In this document: one piece after another, positions 17,792 to 26,756 of the stretch
How positions within the stretch are numbered: the first letter of the stretch is position 1
How the letters are laid out: the number at the start of each line of letters is the position of its first letter
Assembly: GCA_963843285.1 (NCBI GenBank)
Contig: CAWJJO010000012.1
Span: 1 to 64,000 of the forward strand
Length of the DNA: 64,000 nucleotides
Direction: 5' to 3'
Source: CAZDDB01 sp963843285
GTDB taxonomy: Bacteria > Acidobacteriota > HRBIN11 > JAKEFK01
Notes under the pieces: generated by a model
What the model saw: the letters and a program-made list of their open reading frames with translations, nothing else
The model's database searches: none
Told to the model about the DNA's origin: nothing
Program-made: the position numbers and the translations under genes

Positions 17792-18822
17792 TTCAAGTCC
17801 TCGTTGTTGATGATTCCGCCTTCAGCCGGAAGATCATAGCAAATATTCTCGAAAGCATTCCGGAAGTGCGCGTTGTGGATACTGCAAGTGACGGACAAGA
17901 AGCATTAAGGAAAACCATGCGGCTTCGTCCGGATTTGATCACGCTGGATTTGGAGATGCCGTACATGAACGGGTTCACCTATCTTCGTTGGCTCATGCAG
18001 AGCATGCCGACGCCGGTGATCGTCGTCTCTGCGCAGGAATCTGACGACAATGTGTTTCGCGCCATGGATCTGGGTGCAATCGATTTCGTAGTGAAACCGG
18101 TTCGCCGTGCTTCGACACAATTAGAAGATATACGGAAAGATCTTCTGGAAAAAGTGCTTGCGATCCCGCTTCTCAGCATGTCCCTGGTAAAGGAAAGAAT
18201 GCAACCGCTTGTCGTCCAGCCGGCCGTCTCTAAAATGACCACTGGAAACCCGCCCCGAACGATCGGCATCGCCGCCTCTACAGGAGGACCGCCCGCGATC
18301 CAACGGATCCTGGAATCTCTGCCGACAGACTTCAAGGTCCCGATTCTGATTGCCCAGCACATGCCGGCAGGGTTTACATCACTCTTTGCCAGACGGTTAA
18401 ACAAGTACACTTCGATGAAGGTTCAAGAAGCAAAACATGGTGATCCAATCGAGCCGGGAACAATACTTGTGGCGCCGGGTGGAAAGCATTTGACTGTAGA
18501 AAACCTCAATCGGCGCCTCTTCGCGTGTATCCAGGAGCTAAACCCGGAGATCAAATACAGCCCTTGTGCCGATCTCCTGTTCGCTTCCCTGGCCGCCGAA
18601 ATGCACACTCCTACACTTGGAACTGTCCTGACAGGCATGGGAGATGATGGGAAGGAAGGATTGAAGAGGATCAAAGAGAAAGGAGGGGTTACCATAGCAG
18701 AAAGCGATCAAACAGCAATCATTTTCGGAATGCCCCAGGAGGCAATTAAAGCAGGAATCGTCGATTACGTTCTGCCTCTTCATGAGATCGCCGAAGCCCT
18801 CTCCGTGTTGTGCAGAGGATGA
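17788..18822 (+). CDS. cheB: Chemotaxis methylesterase/glutamine deamidase CheB
   Basis: 344 residues. The N-terminal receiver has Asp8/Asp9 (VLVVDDSAFSRK), phospho-Asp54 (ITLDLEMPYMNG) and VVKPVRR. The C-terminal esterase has the Ser-His-Asp triad: Ser164 in GIAASTGGPPAI, His191 in LIAQHMPAGF and Asp287 in GMGDDGKEG. It removes receptor methyl groups, with activity raised by CheA-dependent phosphorylation. It is the last gene of the operon. A family A repeat follows at once and no T-run terminator is seen. Confidence 0.95.
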   Translation: MIQVLVVDDSAFSRKIIANILESIPEVRVVDTASDGQEALRKTMRLRPDLITLDLEMPYMNGFTYLRWLMQSMPTPVIVVSAQESDDNVFRAMDLGAIDFVVKPVRRASTQLEDIRKDLLEKVLAIPLLSMSLVKERMQPLVVQPAVSKMTTGNPPRTIGIAASTGGPPAIQRILESLPTDFKVPILIAQHMPAGFTSLFARRLNKYTSMKVQEAKHGDPIEPGTILVAPGGKHLTVENLNRRLFACIQELNPEIKYSPCADLLFASLAAEMHTPTLGTVLTGMGDDGKEGLKRIKEKGGVTIAESDQTAIIFGMPQEAIKAGIVDYVLPLHEIAEALSVLCRG

Positions 18823-18953
18823 ACCACAAAGACACAAAGTCGCCAAGGGCAGCCGCTCGCGAGGCGACTGAAGCTAAGCGCGGAGAGCGGATCCCCTTGT
18901 CTCCCTTTCTTACACCTCTGCGTTCCTTGCGGCTCTGCGGTGAAATCCGGCGC
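18823..18953. repeat. Family A repeat after cheB
   Basis: Left arm GAACCACAAAGACACAAAGT, right arm TTGCGGCTCTGCGGTGAAATC, separated by ~90 bases of GC-rich variable sequence. It fills the whole cheB-amidohydrolase gap. Confidence 0.7.
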
Positions 18954-18975
18954 TGCATGATAAGATGCTTGTTCC

Positions 18976-20517
18976 ATGAAAGCGGACAAGATCCTTATAA
19001 ACGGAACCATCTATGATGGTCGCACGCAGAAGCCGTTCCGCTTTCTGGCGCTTTCTGCAAACCGAATTCTCGCCGTGGGACGAGGTAGCGGGAAACAGTG
19101 GATCGGACGAAAAACGGAAATCATCGATCTGCGGGGCCTATTTGTGATCCCCGGTCTGGTCGATTCACATCTTCACTTTCTCGATTACGCACTCAGTGTG
19201 AGCCGCGTAAAGCTGGACGCTTGCCGTTCACAAACAGATATTACTAACATATTAGCAGATAGGGCGACCCGCCTGTCTCCCGGCGAATGGGTTCTGGGGA
19301 GGGGATGGCGCAAGACACACTTCGGTGGCTTTCCACACCGGAAGATTCTCGATGAACTTTTTCCTGATCATCCGGTCGTTCTCAACAGCCACGACGAACA
19401 CTCTTTGTGGCTGAATTCGCAGGCGATTCGCGCGGTCGGAATTACCGGCAAAGAACAGATTCCAGGCGCATATGTCGGTCTGGATTCCGATGGAACGCCG
19501 GATGGAATCATCGGCGAAAACGCCATCCCGCTTGTCCGGCAACGCATCCCCGCACCTGAACCGGAAGCCCGCAAGAACGCGCTGCTTGCGGCCCAAAACA
19601 AGCTCCACACATTTGGAATTGTCGGTCTTCACAATACCGACGGCAATCAGGCATTTGGCGACCTACAGGAGCTGCATTCCGACGCAAAACTCAAACTGCG
19701 CATTTTTCACTCGATTCCACTTCGTCATCTTGAAGACGCCGTCCGGATGCAGATGAAAAGCGGTTTGGGCGATTCCTGGTTCCGGTTCGGCTTTGTAAAA
19801 ATCTTTAGCGACGGCGCTCTCGGATCGCAAACTGCGCGGATGCTGGAACCGTACAACGAAGTAGGCGGAATCGGTATCGAAACAATTTCGGAGGTGGAGC
19901 TTACGGAAAAAATCGGACTCGCATTGCAAAACGGAATCGCTGTCGGCGTTCATGCAATCGGCGACCGGGCGAATCGACAAACGCTCAACGCGTTTGAAAA
20001 GAACGCTCCCTGGCTGCCGATTCCACGCGCCAGATCCAGGATTGAGCATGTGCAGCTGCTGCATCCTGACGATATTCCGCGTTTCCGGAAAATCGGGATC
20101 ATCGCATCCATGCAACCCTATCATGCGATCTCCGATTGCGAGAACGCAGAACGCTTCTGGGGAGATCGCGCCCGCTACTCCTATGCGTGGCGATCCTTGC
20201 TGCAAACAAAAGCGCATATCAGCTTCGGCTCGGACGCCCCGGTGGAGGATCCGAATCCTCTGCCCGGTCTGGATGCTGCCGTGCGCAGGAGCAACTGGGC
20301 GGATCCCAGTCAACGGATCAGCGCGTTCGATGCGTTACGCGCCTACACATGGACGCCGGTATTTGCATCAGGCGAAGAATCCCAGCGCGGATCTCTCGAA
20401 CCTGGAAAACTTGCCGACTTTGTCATATTGTCCGATGATCCGTATCAGGGCTCTTTTGATGCAATGAAAGTGCTCGGTACGTCAGTAAACGGAGAGTTTG
20501 TTTACCGTGAATTCTAA
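18976..20517 (+). CDS. YtcJ-like metal-dependent amidohydrolase
   Basis: 513 residues of the amidohydrolase superfamily, YtcJ subgroup. The metal-binding HxH lies at His65-His67 (GLVDSHLHFLD). Later motifs are FVKIFSDGALGSQTA, GVHAIGDRANRQ, SRIEHVQLL and the catalytic Asp in SFGSDAPVEDPNP. The C-terminal GSLEPGKLADFVILSDDP closes the small beta domain. Members hydrolyse amide or imine bonds of poorly defined substrates in the cytosol. The downstream HAD gene overlaps its end, so the two are probably co-expressed. Confidence 0.88.
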   Translation: MKADKILINGTIYDGRTQKPFRFLALSANRILAVGRGSGKQWIGRKTEIIDLRGLFVIPGLVDSHLHFLDYALSVSRVKLDACRSQTDITNILADRATRLSPGEWVLGRGWRKTHFGGFPHRKILDELFPDHPVVLNSHDEHSLWLNSQAIRAVGITGKEQIPGAYVGLDSDGTPDGIIGENAIPLVRQRIPAPEPEARKNALLAAQNKLHTFGIVGLHNTDGNQAFGDLQELHSDAKLKLRIFHSIPLRHLEDAVRMQMKSGLGDSWFRFGFVKIFSDGALGSQTARMLEPYNEVGGIGIETISEVELTEKIGLALQNGIAVGVHAIGDRANRQTLNAFEKNAPWLPIPRARSRIEHVQLLHPDDIPRFRKIGIIASMQPYHAISDCENAERFWGDRARYSYAWRSLLQTKAHISFGSDAPVEDPNPLPGLDAAVRRSNWADPSQRISAFDALRAYTWTPVFASGEESQRGSLEPGKLADFVILSDDPYQGSFDAMKVLGTSVNGEFVYREF

Positions 20518-21208
20518 CGGATATAAAGGGATTTTCTTTGATGCAGGAAACACGCTGTTGCGCGTGCATCCTTCCATTGGCGAAATTTATTCGGAAGCCG
20601 CTAAGGAATTTGGCGCCAATCTGAAACCGGAAGCCATCGAGGCTTCGTTTCAGGCTCTATGGACAACCACTGCTCCGCTGGTAAGCAACGAAGGGCATCG
20701 TCTCTCATATGAAAAAGAACGCGATTGGTGGAAGTATATTGTTCGCCAGGTATTTCAGAATCTGATGGAGTTTGAAGACTTCGACCGTTTCTTTGATGTG
20801 CTCTACTTTCGATTTGAGCGCACCGATTCCTGGCGTCTTTACGATGACGCCGTTTACGTGTTGCAACACCTGAAAGCCAGAGGCTTCAAGCTGGCGATTG
20901 TTTCCAACTGGGACTCCCGGCTTCCTTTGCTTGTAGATCAGCTGGGAATTTCACACTTCTTTGAAGCGATTGTCGTCTCCGCTCTTGTCGGCTACGAGAA
21001 GCCGCATCCCACAATTTTTCGAATCGCATTGCAGCAAACCGGTCTTGAGCCGCAAGAAGTACTGTATATCGGAGATGATCCGTATCTGGATTATCAGGGG
21101 GCGAAAAAGACCGGACTAAACGCGTTGCACCTGGATCGAAATGATCGCTTTCCACACCACGCAGAGAGGATTTCTTCACTTCATGAAATAGTCACGCTTC
21201 TTGGGTAG
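20507..21208 (+). CDS. HAD-superfamily hydrolase (REG-2-like)
   Basis: 233 residues. HAD motif I is FFDAGNTLLR with the nucleophile Asp at about residue 10, motif II IVSNWDSR, motif III around GYEKPHPTIF, and motif IV YIGDDPYLDYQGAKKTG. The helical cap between motifs I and II matches the REG-2/DREG-2 type. It probably acts on a small phosphorylated metabolite. GTG at 20507 is preferred over a TTG nine bases earlier because GGAGAG lies 10 bases upstream. It overlaps the amidohydrolase by 11 bases. The UAG stop at 21206-21208 falls within the first bases of a dispersed family D repeat. Confidence 0.85.
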   Translation: MNSNGYKGIFFDAGNTLLRVHPSIGEIYSEAAKEFGANLKPEAIEASFQALWTTTAPLVSNEGHRLSYEKERDWWKYIVRQVFQNLMEFEDFDRFFDVLYFRFERTDSWRLYDDAVYVLQHLKARGFKLAIVSNWDSRLPLLVDQLGISHFFEAIVVSALVGYEKPHPTIFRIALQQTGLEPQEVLYIGDDPYLDYQGAKKTGLNALHLDRNDRFPHHAERISSLHEIVTLLG

Positions 21209-21261
21209 GGGCGACCCTTGTGGTCGCCCTTTCGATGCGGGGGGGACAAGCCCCGCCCTAC
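21205..21261. repeat. Family D repeat (GTAGGGGCGACCC... GGGGACAAGCCCC...CTAC)
   Basis: GTAGGGGCGACCCTTGTGGT and GGGGACAAGCCCCGCCCTAC form mutually invertible arms. A near-identical copy is at 35616-35676. It lies between converging genes and could act as a bidirectional RNA hairpin. Confidence 0.75.
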
Positions 21262-21270
21262 AAGTTTTCC

Positions 21271-22596
21271 CTAGAACCTTGCTCGCAAAGTGGTCAGAAA
21301 TTCGTCCTCGTTCACATCGCTTGAAGCCGTAATATCGTGAAACGAATATTCAGCAGTCACATCGATTCCCTGAATGATTCCAATCCGCAGGCCCAGATCA
21401 TATTTTTTCCAGTCCCAAAAAGTACTGGGAGCAACAAACAAAGGACTCGCTTTAAATTTGTTGTCGATGACGCTAAAACGCGCAACCGGTTGAATGAAGG
21501 TGAACAATTGTTTTCCGCTTGCCGAAAATTTCAGAGGTAATGAGATACGCAACAAGCCTTCCACCTCAAATCCGTTGCGTTTCAGACCTGCAAGCTCCTG
21601 ATGCACTCCCTGTGCAAAGATGCGAAGGTGGCTCCAGCGGAAATCGGCATTTCCGCCATACTCGAGTTTTTCATTTCCCTTGATCGGAAGCCCGATCCCG
21701 CCTGTGCCGTCCAGCAAATCCAGATCACCACCATAGAATGTCCCGCGCAAATCCACATGCGCGGCAAGATCACGTTTGTAGTAAAAGCCAAGGAGGTCCA
21801 GTCCTTTCTCTAATGATTCCGATTGAAAGCGCAAGCCGGCTCCGGCGCCGATTTCCACGTTGTCTTGAAAACTAAATTCCTCCGCTTCAGCGTCATAAAG
21901 AATGGGGAATCCGGAATTCAGATGCAGTTCCGGATTTGGAAAACGCAAATCGTCATTGCCATTGTCTCCTGCTAGCGCGTTTGGGTCACGGAAGAACACG
22001 GGATTGCCGTTCGAAATCTGGGCTCGCCAGTAAAAATGGGATCCGAAGCTCCCGCCGGCCTGCAGTTGCAAATCTTCAAACCTGTTGAACGCGGTAGAAA
22101 CCAGACCATAACTCTCCATATTCCTGTCCGGCTGTCGCTCAAACTTGGGCGCTTTGCCAAACAGAACATACCCATGACTGCCTTCTGTATTCTGCAGAAA
22201 ATCGGGGCGCTTTCCGAATAGAAGCCACGCTTCTTTTACATTTACAGTCTGATCCGTACTGGTAGGGTTTCGGCTATACAGATCAATGAAATTGATTTTG
22301 ATTTTACCAACTACCAATTCGGCAGGTTGAATATCCAGAATTACGCTTGCGACACTCACCTCAAGAGACGAGCCGGGAGAGACGGTGCGCTCGAATACCT
22401 GCGTCTGACCGCACGGGATGAACTCGGGAGGAAACGGAAATCTTAGCAGAAATCTTGAATCCTCCGACCAGCGATAGTGTGCTTTTAATTCGCCGTGGAT
22501 CGTAAATAGCTTCGGCTTTTCTTCGGTCGCTTCCTGTGCAGATACAGCTACCGACATCAGACAAATCAAGGCGAACGTTGCAAGTCCCCACTTCAT
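21271..22596 (-). CDS. Outer-membrane beta-barrel protein
   Basis: 441 residues with a signal peptide (MKWGLATFALICLMSVAVSA, then QE). The mature part alternates short amphipathic strands typical of a barrel (HYRWSEDSRFLLRF, NGNPVFFRDP, GAGAGLRFQSES, YGGNADFRWSHLRIFAQG) and ends in the aromatic C-terminal strand TLRARF, the usual barrel-assembly signal. No specific porin family is recognised. It resembles phosphate-selective or alginate-type 16-18-stranded porins in length. Start 22596 rather than an ATG 33 bases further upstream gives a normal signal peptide. The gene stands alone, convergent with the HAD gene. Confidence 0.75.
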   Translation of the reverse strand: MKWGLATFALICLMSVAVSAQEATEEKPKLFTIHGELKAHYRWSEDSRFLLRFPFPPEFIPCGQTQVFERTVSPGSSLEVSVASVILDIQPAELVVGKIKINFIDLYSRNPTSTDQTVNVKEAWLLFGKRPDFLQNTEGSHGYVLFGKAPKFERQPDRNMESYGLVSTAFNRFEDLQLQAGGSFGSHFYWRAQISNGNPVFFRDPNALAGDNGNDDLRFPNPELHLNSGFPILYDAEAEEFSFQDNVEIGAGAGLRFQSESLEKGLDLLGFYYKRDLAAHVDLRGTFYGGDLDLLDGTGGIGLPIKGNEKLEYGGNADFRWSHLRIFAQGVHQELAGLKRNGFEVEGLLRISLPLKFSASGKQLFTFIQPVARFSVIDNKFKASPLFVAPSTFWDWKKYDLGLRIGIIQGIDVTAEYSFHDITASSDVNEDEFLTTLRARF

Positions 22597-22675
22597 GACG
22601 GCCTCCAAACTTGAGATGAGGCAGACCACACCCTACCCTAGTATACGTAACAATCGCGGTATTCTGATGAGGGAG

Positions 22676-22860
22676 GATTCACCGCAGAGCCGCAAAGTAC
22701 GCAGAGGAAGAATTGCCACAGAGGACACAGAGGTCACAGAGCAGAAAGCGAGGCAGCCGGCGGCGGTGTCTATCCCCCTATCCCTCATTATCTCCTCATC
22801 CCCATTCTTACACTTCCGCGATCTCCGCGATCTTTGTGCCTTTGTGGTGAATCCGAGAGG
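22676..22860. repeat. Family A repeat upstream of the alpha/beta hydrolase
   Basis: Left arm GATTCACCGCAGAGCCGCAA, right arm CTTTGTGCCTTTGTGGTGAA, with ACAGAGGACACAGAGGTCAC inside. An open frame crosses the element but the translated part is repeat-like, so it is left out of the gene. Confidence 0.75.
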
Positions 22861-22912
22861 CTTGCGGGCGGCGACGAATCTTGATATCTTGCATGCCGTG
22901 ATTACACGTCTG

Positions 22913-23914
22913 ATGCATGACTGGGAAAAACGGCTTTCCAGACGGGATACAAATCGCACGACATTGCCGTTTGAGTGGGGATTTGAATTTCTAAACCACG
23001 GCTTTGTCCCCGGGGATCAGCCAAAGGAGTCGCTGCAGCGCTTTAATGAAACGGCGATTCACGAAAGTGATCGATTCTTCGGCCTTTCTCCGTTTCATGA
23101 CTTCCGGCTGGAGGAACGTCTGCTCTCATTTCCGAGCGCAGTTGAAAGTCCTTACGAAGTCAATAACACAGCTTATGCCGAGTTCTTTCCATCTGCTTCC
23201 CACAAGCATGCAGTCCTTGTATTGCCACAATGGAATGCAAATGAGCGAAGTCATGTAGGACTGTGCAAGCTCCTCAACAAGCTCGGGATCTCCGCACTTC
23301 GTCTCACGCTGCCGTATCACGAAATGCGCAATCCTTCCGGCCCGCGCGCAGACTTCATGGTGAGTCCAAATGTCGGTCGAACCATTCAGGCGATCCAGCA
23401 ATCGGTTCAGGACGCGCGAAGGGCAGCAGATTGGCTGCAGCTCCAGGGCTATGAAACCCTCGGGATCATGGGCTCCAGTGTCGGGTCCTGTATTAGTTAT
23501 CTGACCTTTGTTCACGAGCCACGGTTCCGGGTGGGAGTATTCAATCACGTTTCCAGCTTTTTTGGTGATGTCGTTTGGAACGGGATCAGCACACGACATG
23601 TAAGACGCGGCCTCGAACCATTTGTTACCCAACAGGAGCTACGGGATTTCTGGAGAATTATCAGTCCCAACTCGTTTGTCCGAAAGGTACAAACGAAACC
23701 AGCGCGAAGAACACTTTTTATCAGCGCGCGTTATGATCTCACGTTCCCGCCGGATCTGGCGCAACTGCTATTCGAAGAACATGGGCGCTGGGAGATTCCG
23801 TACGATGTCGCCTTCCTTCCTTGCGGACACTACACAAGCTCCATATCACCGTTCAAATTTCTCGACGGCTATCTGATCGCCAGCTATTTCCGCAAACACC
23901 TGCGGAAACATTAG
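22913..23914 (+). CDS. Alpha/beta-hydrolase fold protein
   Basis: 333 residues. VLPQWNANERSHVGLCKLLN and GISALRLTLPYHEMR resemble the first strands of an alpha/beta hydrolase. The nucleophile elbow is GSSVG (TLGIMGSSVGSCIS), a plausible acid lies in SARYDLTFPPD and the His in LPCGHYTSS. So Ser-Asp-His is complete. No secretion signal is seen. Substrate unknown; the long N-terminal cap (~100 residues) is unusual for simple esterases. ATG 22913 is used; a GTG 15 bases earlier is possible. Everything further upstream in the frame is family A repeat. Confidence 0.75.
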   Translation: MHDWEKRLSRRDTNRTTLPFEWGFEFLNHGFVPGDQPKESLQRFNETAIHESDRFFGLSPFHDFRLEERLLSFPSAVESPYEVNNTAYAEFFPSASHKHAVLVLPQWNANERSHVGLCKLLNKLGISALRLTLPYHEMRNPSGPRADFMVSPNVGRTIQAIQQSVQDARRAADWLQLQGYETLGIMGSSVGSCISYLTFVHEPRFRVGVFNHVSSFFGDVVWNGISTRHVRRGLEPFVTQQELRDFWRIISPNSFVRKVQTKPARRTLFISARYDLTFPPDLAQLLFEEHGRWEIPYDVAFLPCGHYTSSISPFKFLDGYLIASYFRKHLRKH

Positions 23915-24078
23915 AATCTTTGCGGCCTTTATATCTAGATGTTGTAAGGGTTATGCATTCGCCGTCTTTGTAGGGGCTGTGCATTTGCCGCGTGAAGCAG
24001 GCCAATCGTCAAAGTAGTGATTCCGGGAAGGCAATTTCAGATTCGCACTGTAGTGGTATGATCTCGCGTTCGCTTGAC

Positions 24079-24173
24079 GGGCTAAGCATTTTCAACTGCA
24101 AACAGAATCTTGGTTGAATGAAGACCATTTCCATTGCGGCAACAACGAAACGACGATAGAAAATGCTCAGCCC
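24079..24173. repeat. Inverted repeat in non-coding gap
   Basis: GGGCTAAGCATTTTC (24079-24093) faces GAAAATGCTCAGCCC (24159-24173), 14 of 15 bases complementary, around 65 bases. The rest of the gap 23915-24199 shows no gene; GTAGGGGCTGTGCATTTGCC near 23971 looks like a relic of another repeat. Confidence 0.6.
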
Positions 24174-24199
24174 TACGAATGCGAGCCTTGTGAGAAATC

Positions 24200-24784
24200 C
24201 TACAGGCTGGCCAACTGAAGTGGGTGATCTGTTTTCAAAACACCGTATTCGCTAGTGTTGATCAACGGGACATCTTCGTAGCACTTCTCTTTCAGGTCAT
24301 AGACTTCGCACGTATCAAAAGGGCGCGAATAGATATGTAGGGAGACGGCGCGAGCGCCGAATGAGGACAAATTGAGCACCTGGTGGATCGGCTCTGTCGG
24401 ATCGACCTCCTGCGGATTGTCAGGATCCAGCACAAACTGTCCGCTGGATTTCAATTCACAGAATCTCGTTCCAGGATTTTTTTGAACCAACTTGAAATTG
24501 TGCACTTGCAGCCTGCCATGCGGCACCGCCATCCAGCAGCTTTGATCGCGATGGTTGTGAATCGCACTCTTCTGTCCGACATCCCAACAAATCGCAATCA
24601 GCTCAAACAATTCCGTTTTATGAATCAAGTTCCGGGTGTAATGGTCGCTGTCAAAAAAAAGGTACGGGGCCAGGCTCGATTTATCCACATGATTTTCCCG
24701 CAAGAAATTCAGGATTTTTTCATGCGTAAATTCCGTTTCGGAAACCGCCGACAGACGTCGCGCAAATTCATCGACTGCAATCAT
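24200..24784 (-). CDS. Cysteine dioxygenase family protein
   Basis: 194 residues, a cupin-fold thiol dioxygenase. The Fe(II) ligands are His76 and His78 in KSAIHNHRDQSCWMAV and His134 in PIHQVLN. ARAVSLHIYSRPFDTCEVYD supplies the conserved His150/Tyr152 pair near the active site. It would oxidise cysteine (or a related thiol) to the sulfinate. At the position of the mammalian cross-linked Cys there is Gly (VPHGRLQ), the usual bacterial form. The ATG overlaps the stop of the upstream M20 peptidase by four bases (ATGA), so peptide hydrolysis and thiol oxidation are translationally coupled. Confidence 0.88.
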   Translation of the reverse strand: MIAVDEFARRLSAVSETEFTHEKILNFLRENHVDKSSLAPYLFFDSDHYTRNLIHKTELFELIAICWDVGQKSAIHNHRDQSCWMAVPHGRLQVHNFKLVQKNPGTRFCELKSSGQFVLDPDNPQEVDPTEPIHQVLNLSSFGARAVSLHIYSRPFDTCEVYDLKEKCYEDVPLINTSEYGVLKTDHPLQLASL

Positions 24785-26151
24785 CGACTCATCTCCGCAA
24801 CATTGGCAAAGTATTTTACAAAAGCTTTCATCCCACCCGAAGCCTGCATCCAATCGAAATTCTCATTGGGCGCATGATAGCCGTGTTCCGGCAACGAAAG
24901 TCCGATAAAAATGATCGGGACTTTCAGATATTTTTCCATCGTTACGACAGCGCCAATCGAACCGCCCTCGCGAATGAACGCGGGGGATTTGGAGAATGCA
25001 AAGCGCACAGCGTCCGTAGCGGCATCCACATACACCCCTGTGAGACTGCCCAGATACGTATCCAGTTTTGCATCCATCACCACCTTCACGTCCGGATTTA
25101 GTTTCTTCACATATTTCTGGATCAACTTGAAAACCTTTTCCGGCTTTTGATTCGGAACAAGCCTTGTGCTGAACTTCAGCTCTCCGCGGGGCGGCACTAC
25201 GGTTTTGACCCCGGCGCCGGAATACCCGCCCGTCAAACCGTGCACTTCAAACGTCGGCTGGCACCAGATTCGCTTTAGTACTTCCTCTGTATTGTCTGTT
25301 CGCAGACTCTTGAAATTGTACACGGATTTCCAGCGCTTCACATTAAAACCCGAGGAAAGAAAGTTCGCGATCTCTTTCTTGCTCGCAGCTTTGACATCCT
25401 CATAAAAACCTGGAATCTTCACTTTTCCGGTTTTGGCGTCATAACACTGGCTAACCACCTGCGCGAGCTCTCCAAGTGGATTCCTCGCTGCTCCGCCAGT
25501 AACCCCCGAATGCGTATCTTTGTCGCCTGTCTCCAACTGCATCAATCCTGTGATCATGCCGCGTAGTCCGTACGGGATCGCAGGCTTATCACGCGAGATC
25601 CACATCGTGTCGCTCACTAAAACGGAGTCTGTTTTCAACGAAGAAGCGTTCTTTTTCAGAAATTCTTCGAAATGCGGACTTCCGATTTCTTCTTCCAGCT
25701 CCCAGATGAACTGGATATTTAGTGGAATTCCATTTTCCACGGCGTAACGCGCGCCAAAAAGAGCAGTCAACGCGGGTCCCTTATCATCCGTAGTTCCGCG
25801 GCCCAGATACTTTCCGTCCGTCTTTACAAAAACAAACGGCTCACGGGTCCATTCCGGTTCCTGGGCCGGCTGTACATCAATGTGGTTGTAAACTGTCAGG
25901 GTTTGCTTCGCATTTGGGACTTGGAAGCGGCCGACAACTACAGGATTGCCCGATGTTTCATGTATTTCCGCATCCGCGCCGAAACTGCGGAAATATTCCG
26001 CAGCCAGATCAGCCCCGCGACGGATATCTCGTTTCTTTTCAGGTTCCATGCTTACAGTGGGAATCTCTACGATCTGGCCCAACATGTCTTCAAAACGGGT
26101 CCGGCTATCATTCACATAAGTGCCGATAGAATTCAGGGGATTCGATGCCAT
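24781..26151 (-). CDS. M20-family metallopeptidase (dipeptidase-like)
   Basis: 456 residues. Di-zinc ligands are His90 (VYNHIDVQPA), Asp122/123 (GRGTTDDKGP), Glu-Glu in WELEEEIGSP, Asp in VLVSDTMW and a final His in LSLPEHGYHAPNEN. The dimerisation/lid domain lies at ~190-390. The layout matches cytosolic non-specific dipeptidases (CNDP/DapE relatives). ATG at 26151 follows AAGGAG. The downstream cysteine dioxygenase overlaps it, suggesting it may liberate cysteine from dipeptides such as Cys-Gly. That is inference from context only. Confidence 0.88.
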   Translation of the reverse strand: MASNPLNSIGTYVNDSRTRFEDMLGQIVEIPTVSMEPEKKRDIRRGADLAAEYFRSFGADAEIHETSGNPVVVGRFQVPNAKQTLTVYNHIDVQPAQEPEWTREPFVFVKTDGKYLGRGTTDDKGPALTALFGARYAVENGIPLNIQFIWELEEEIGSPHFEEFLKKNASSLKTDSVLVSDTMWISRDKPAIPYGLRGMITGLMQLETGDKDTHSGVTGGAARNPLGELAQVVSQCYDAKTGKVKIPGFYEDVKAASKKEIANFLSSGFNVKRWKSVYNFKSLRTDNTEEVLKRIWCQPTFEVHGLTGGYSGAGVKTVVPPRGELKFSTRLVPNQKPEKVFKLIQKYVKKLNPDVKVVMDAKLDTYLGSLTGVYVDAATDAVRFAFSKSPAFIREGGSIGAVVTMEKYLKVPIIFIGLSLPEHGYHAPNENFDWMQASGGMKAFVKYFANVAEMSR

Positions 26152-26589
26152 ATTTCTCCTTGATTTGTTTGAGGATCTGTTCCTGTTCTCTGCAGTATGC
26201 AAAAAATAAAAGAATACATTATCACATAAACAATTTTGATTCGGAACTGAAATTTAGAAGCAAACGCCGCAAATGACAAACGGCTTGTGTTCAAACGTCA
26301 AAAAAGAGGCTGTAAAAATAAATCACCGCAGGGACCTTGAGGGGGGAGGTATAAGGGCTTTCGGGTTTTTTCTTTCCCAGTCCCCCCTACGTATTACATA
26401 TATGAGTGCAGGTCACCTGCGGTTATGCATATTATAAACAAAGTAGAAATCGAAACACAAGCCCCTTTTTTGGCCGGGAATTCATCGGAGTCAAGGGGCC
26501 TCCGTGCCCCGACGAGGTATTACGAACAATTTTCGAGGGGTGCTTGCCAATCCGGGAGGTTGTATATAGAATTTGGGTGCTTTACAGGA
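26152..26589. other. Non-coding stretch before the tRNA cluster
   Basis: No convincing gene. It contains AT-rich sequence near 26200-26320, a CACCGCAGGGACCTTGAGGG segment reminiscent of family A, a run of pyrimidines near 26370-26395, and at 26487-26517 a fragment of family B (GGGGCCTCCGTGCCCCGAC). It probably includes the promoter for the tRNA genes. Confidence 0.5.
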
Positions 26590-26664
26590 CGGGGCGTAGC
26601 GCAGCCTGGATAGCGCACCTGCCTTGGGCGCAGGGGGTCGGAGGTTCAAATCCTCTCGCCCCGA
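26590..26664 (+). tRNA. tRNA-Pro (TGG)
   Basis: Acceptor CGGGGCG pairs with CGCCCCG, discriminator A. The anticodon loop CTTGGGC sits between CCTGC and GCAGG, giving anticodon TGG. T-loop TTCAAAT. CCA is not encoded. Confidence 0.93.
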
Positions 26665-26667
26665 TTC

Positions 26668-26736
26668 GCGTCTATCCGTCATTGAGTCGTCGCGACTAGT
26701 CGCGATAAGCCGACGACGCGATGACCCGATAGACGC
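26668..26736. repeat. tRNA-linked repeat family F, gene-less hairpin form
   Basis: Left arm GCGTCTATCCGTCATTGAGT-CGTCGCG and right arm CGACGACGCGATGACCCGAT-AGACGC are inverted around the palindrome CGCGACTAGTCGCG. Further GACGC units run to 26756. The element fills the whole Pro-Arg tRNA spacer. Confidence 0.8.
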
Positions 26737-26756
26737 ACGAACGCGACGACGCACAT

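Noticed and set aside
22595..22912. N-terminal extension of the alpha/beta hydrolase
   Set aside because: The frame is open but translates a family A repeat; the hydrolase fold begins after 22913.
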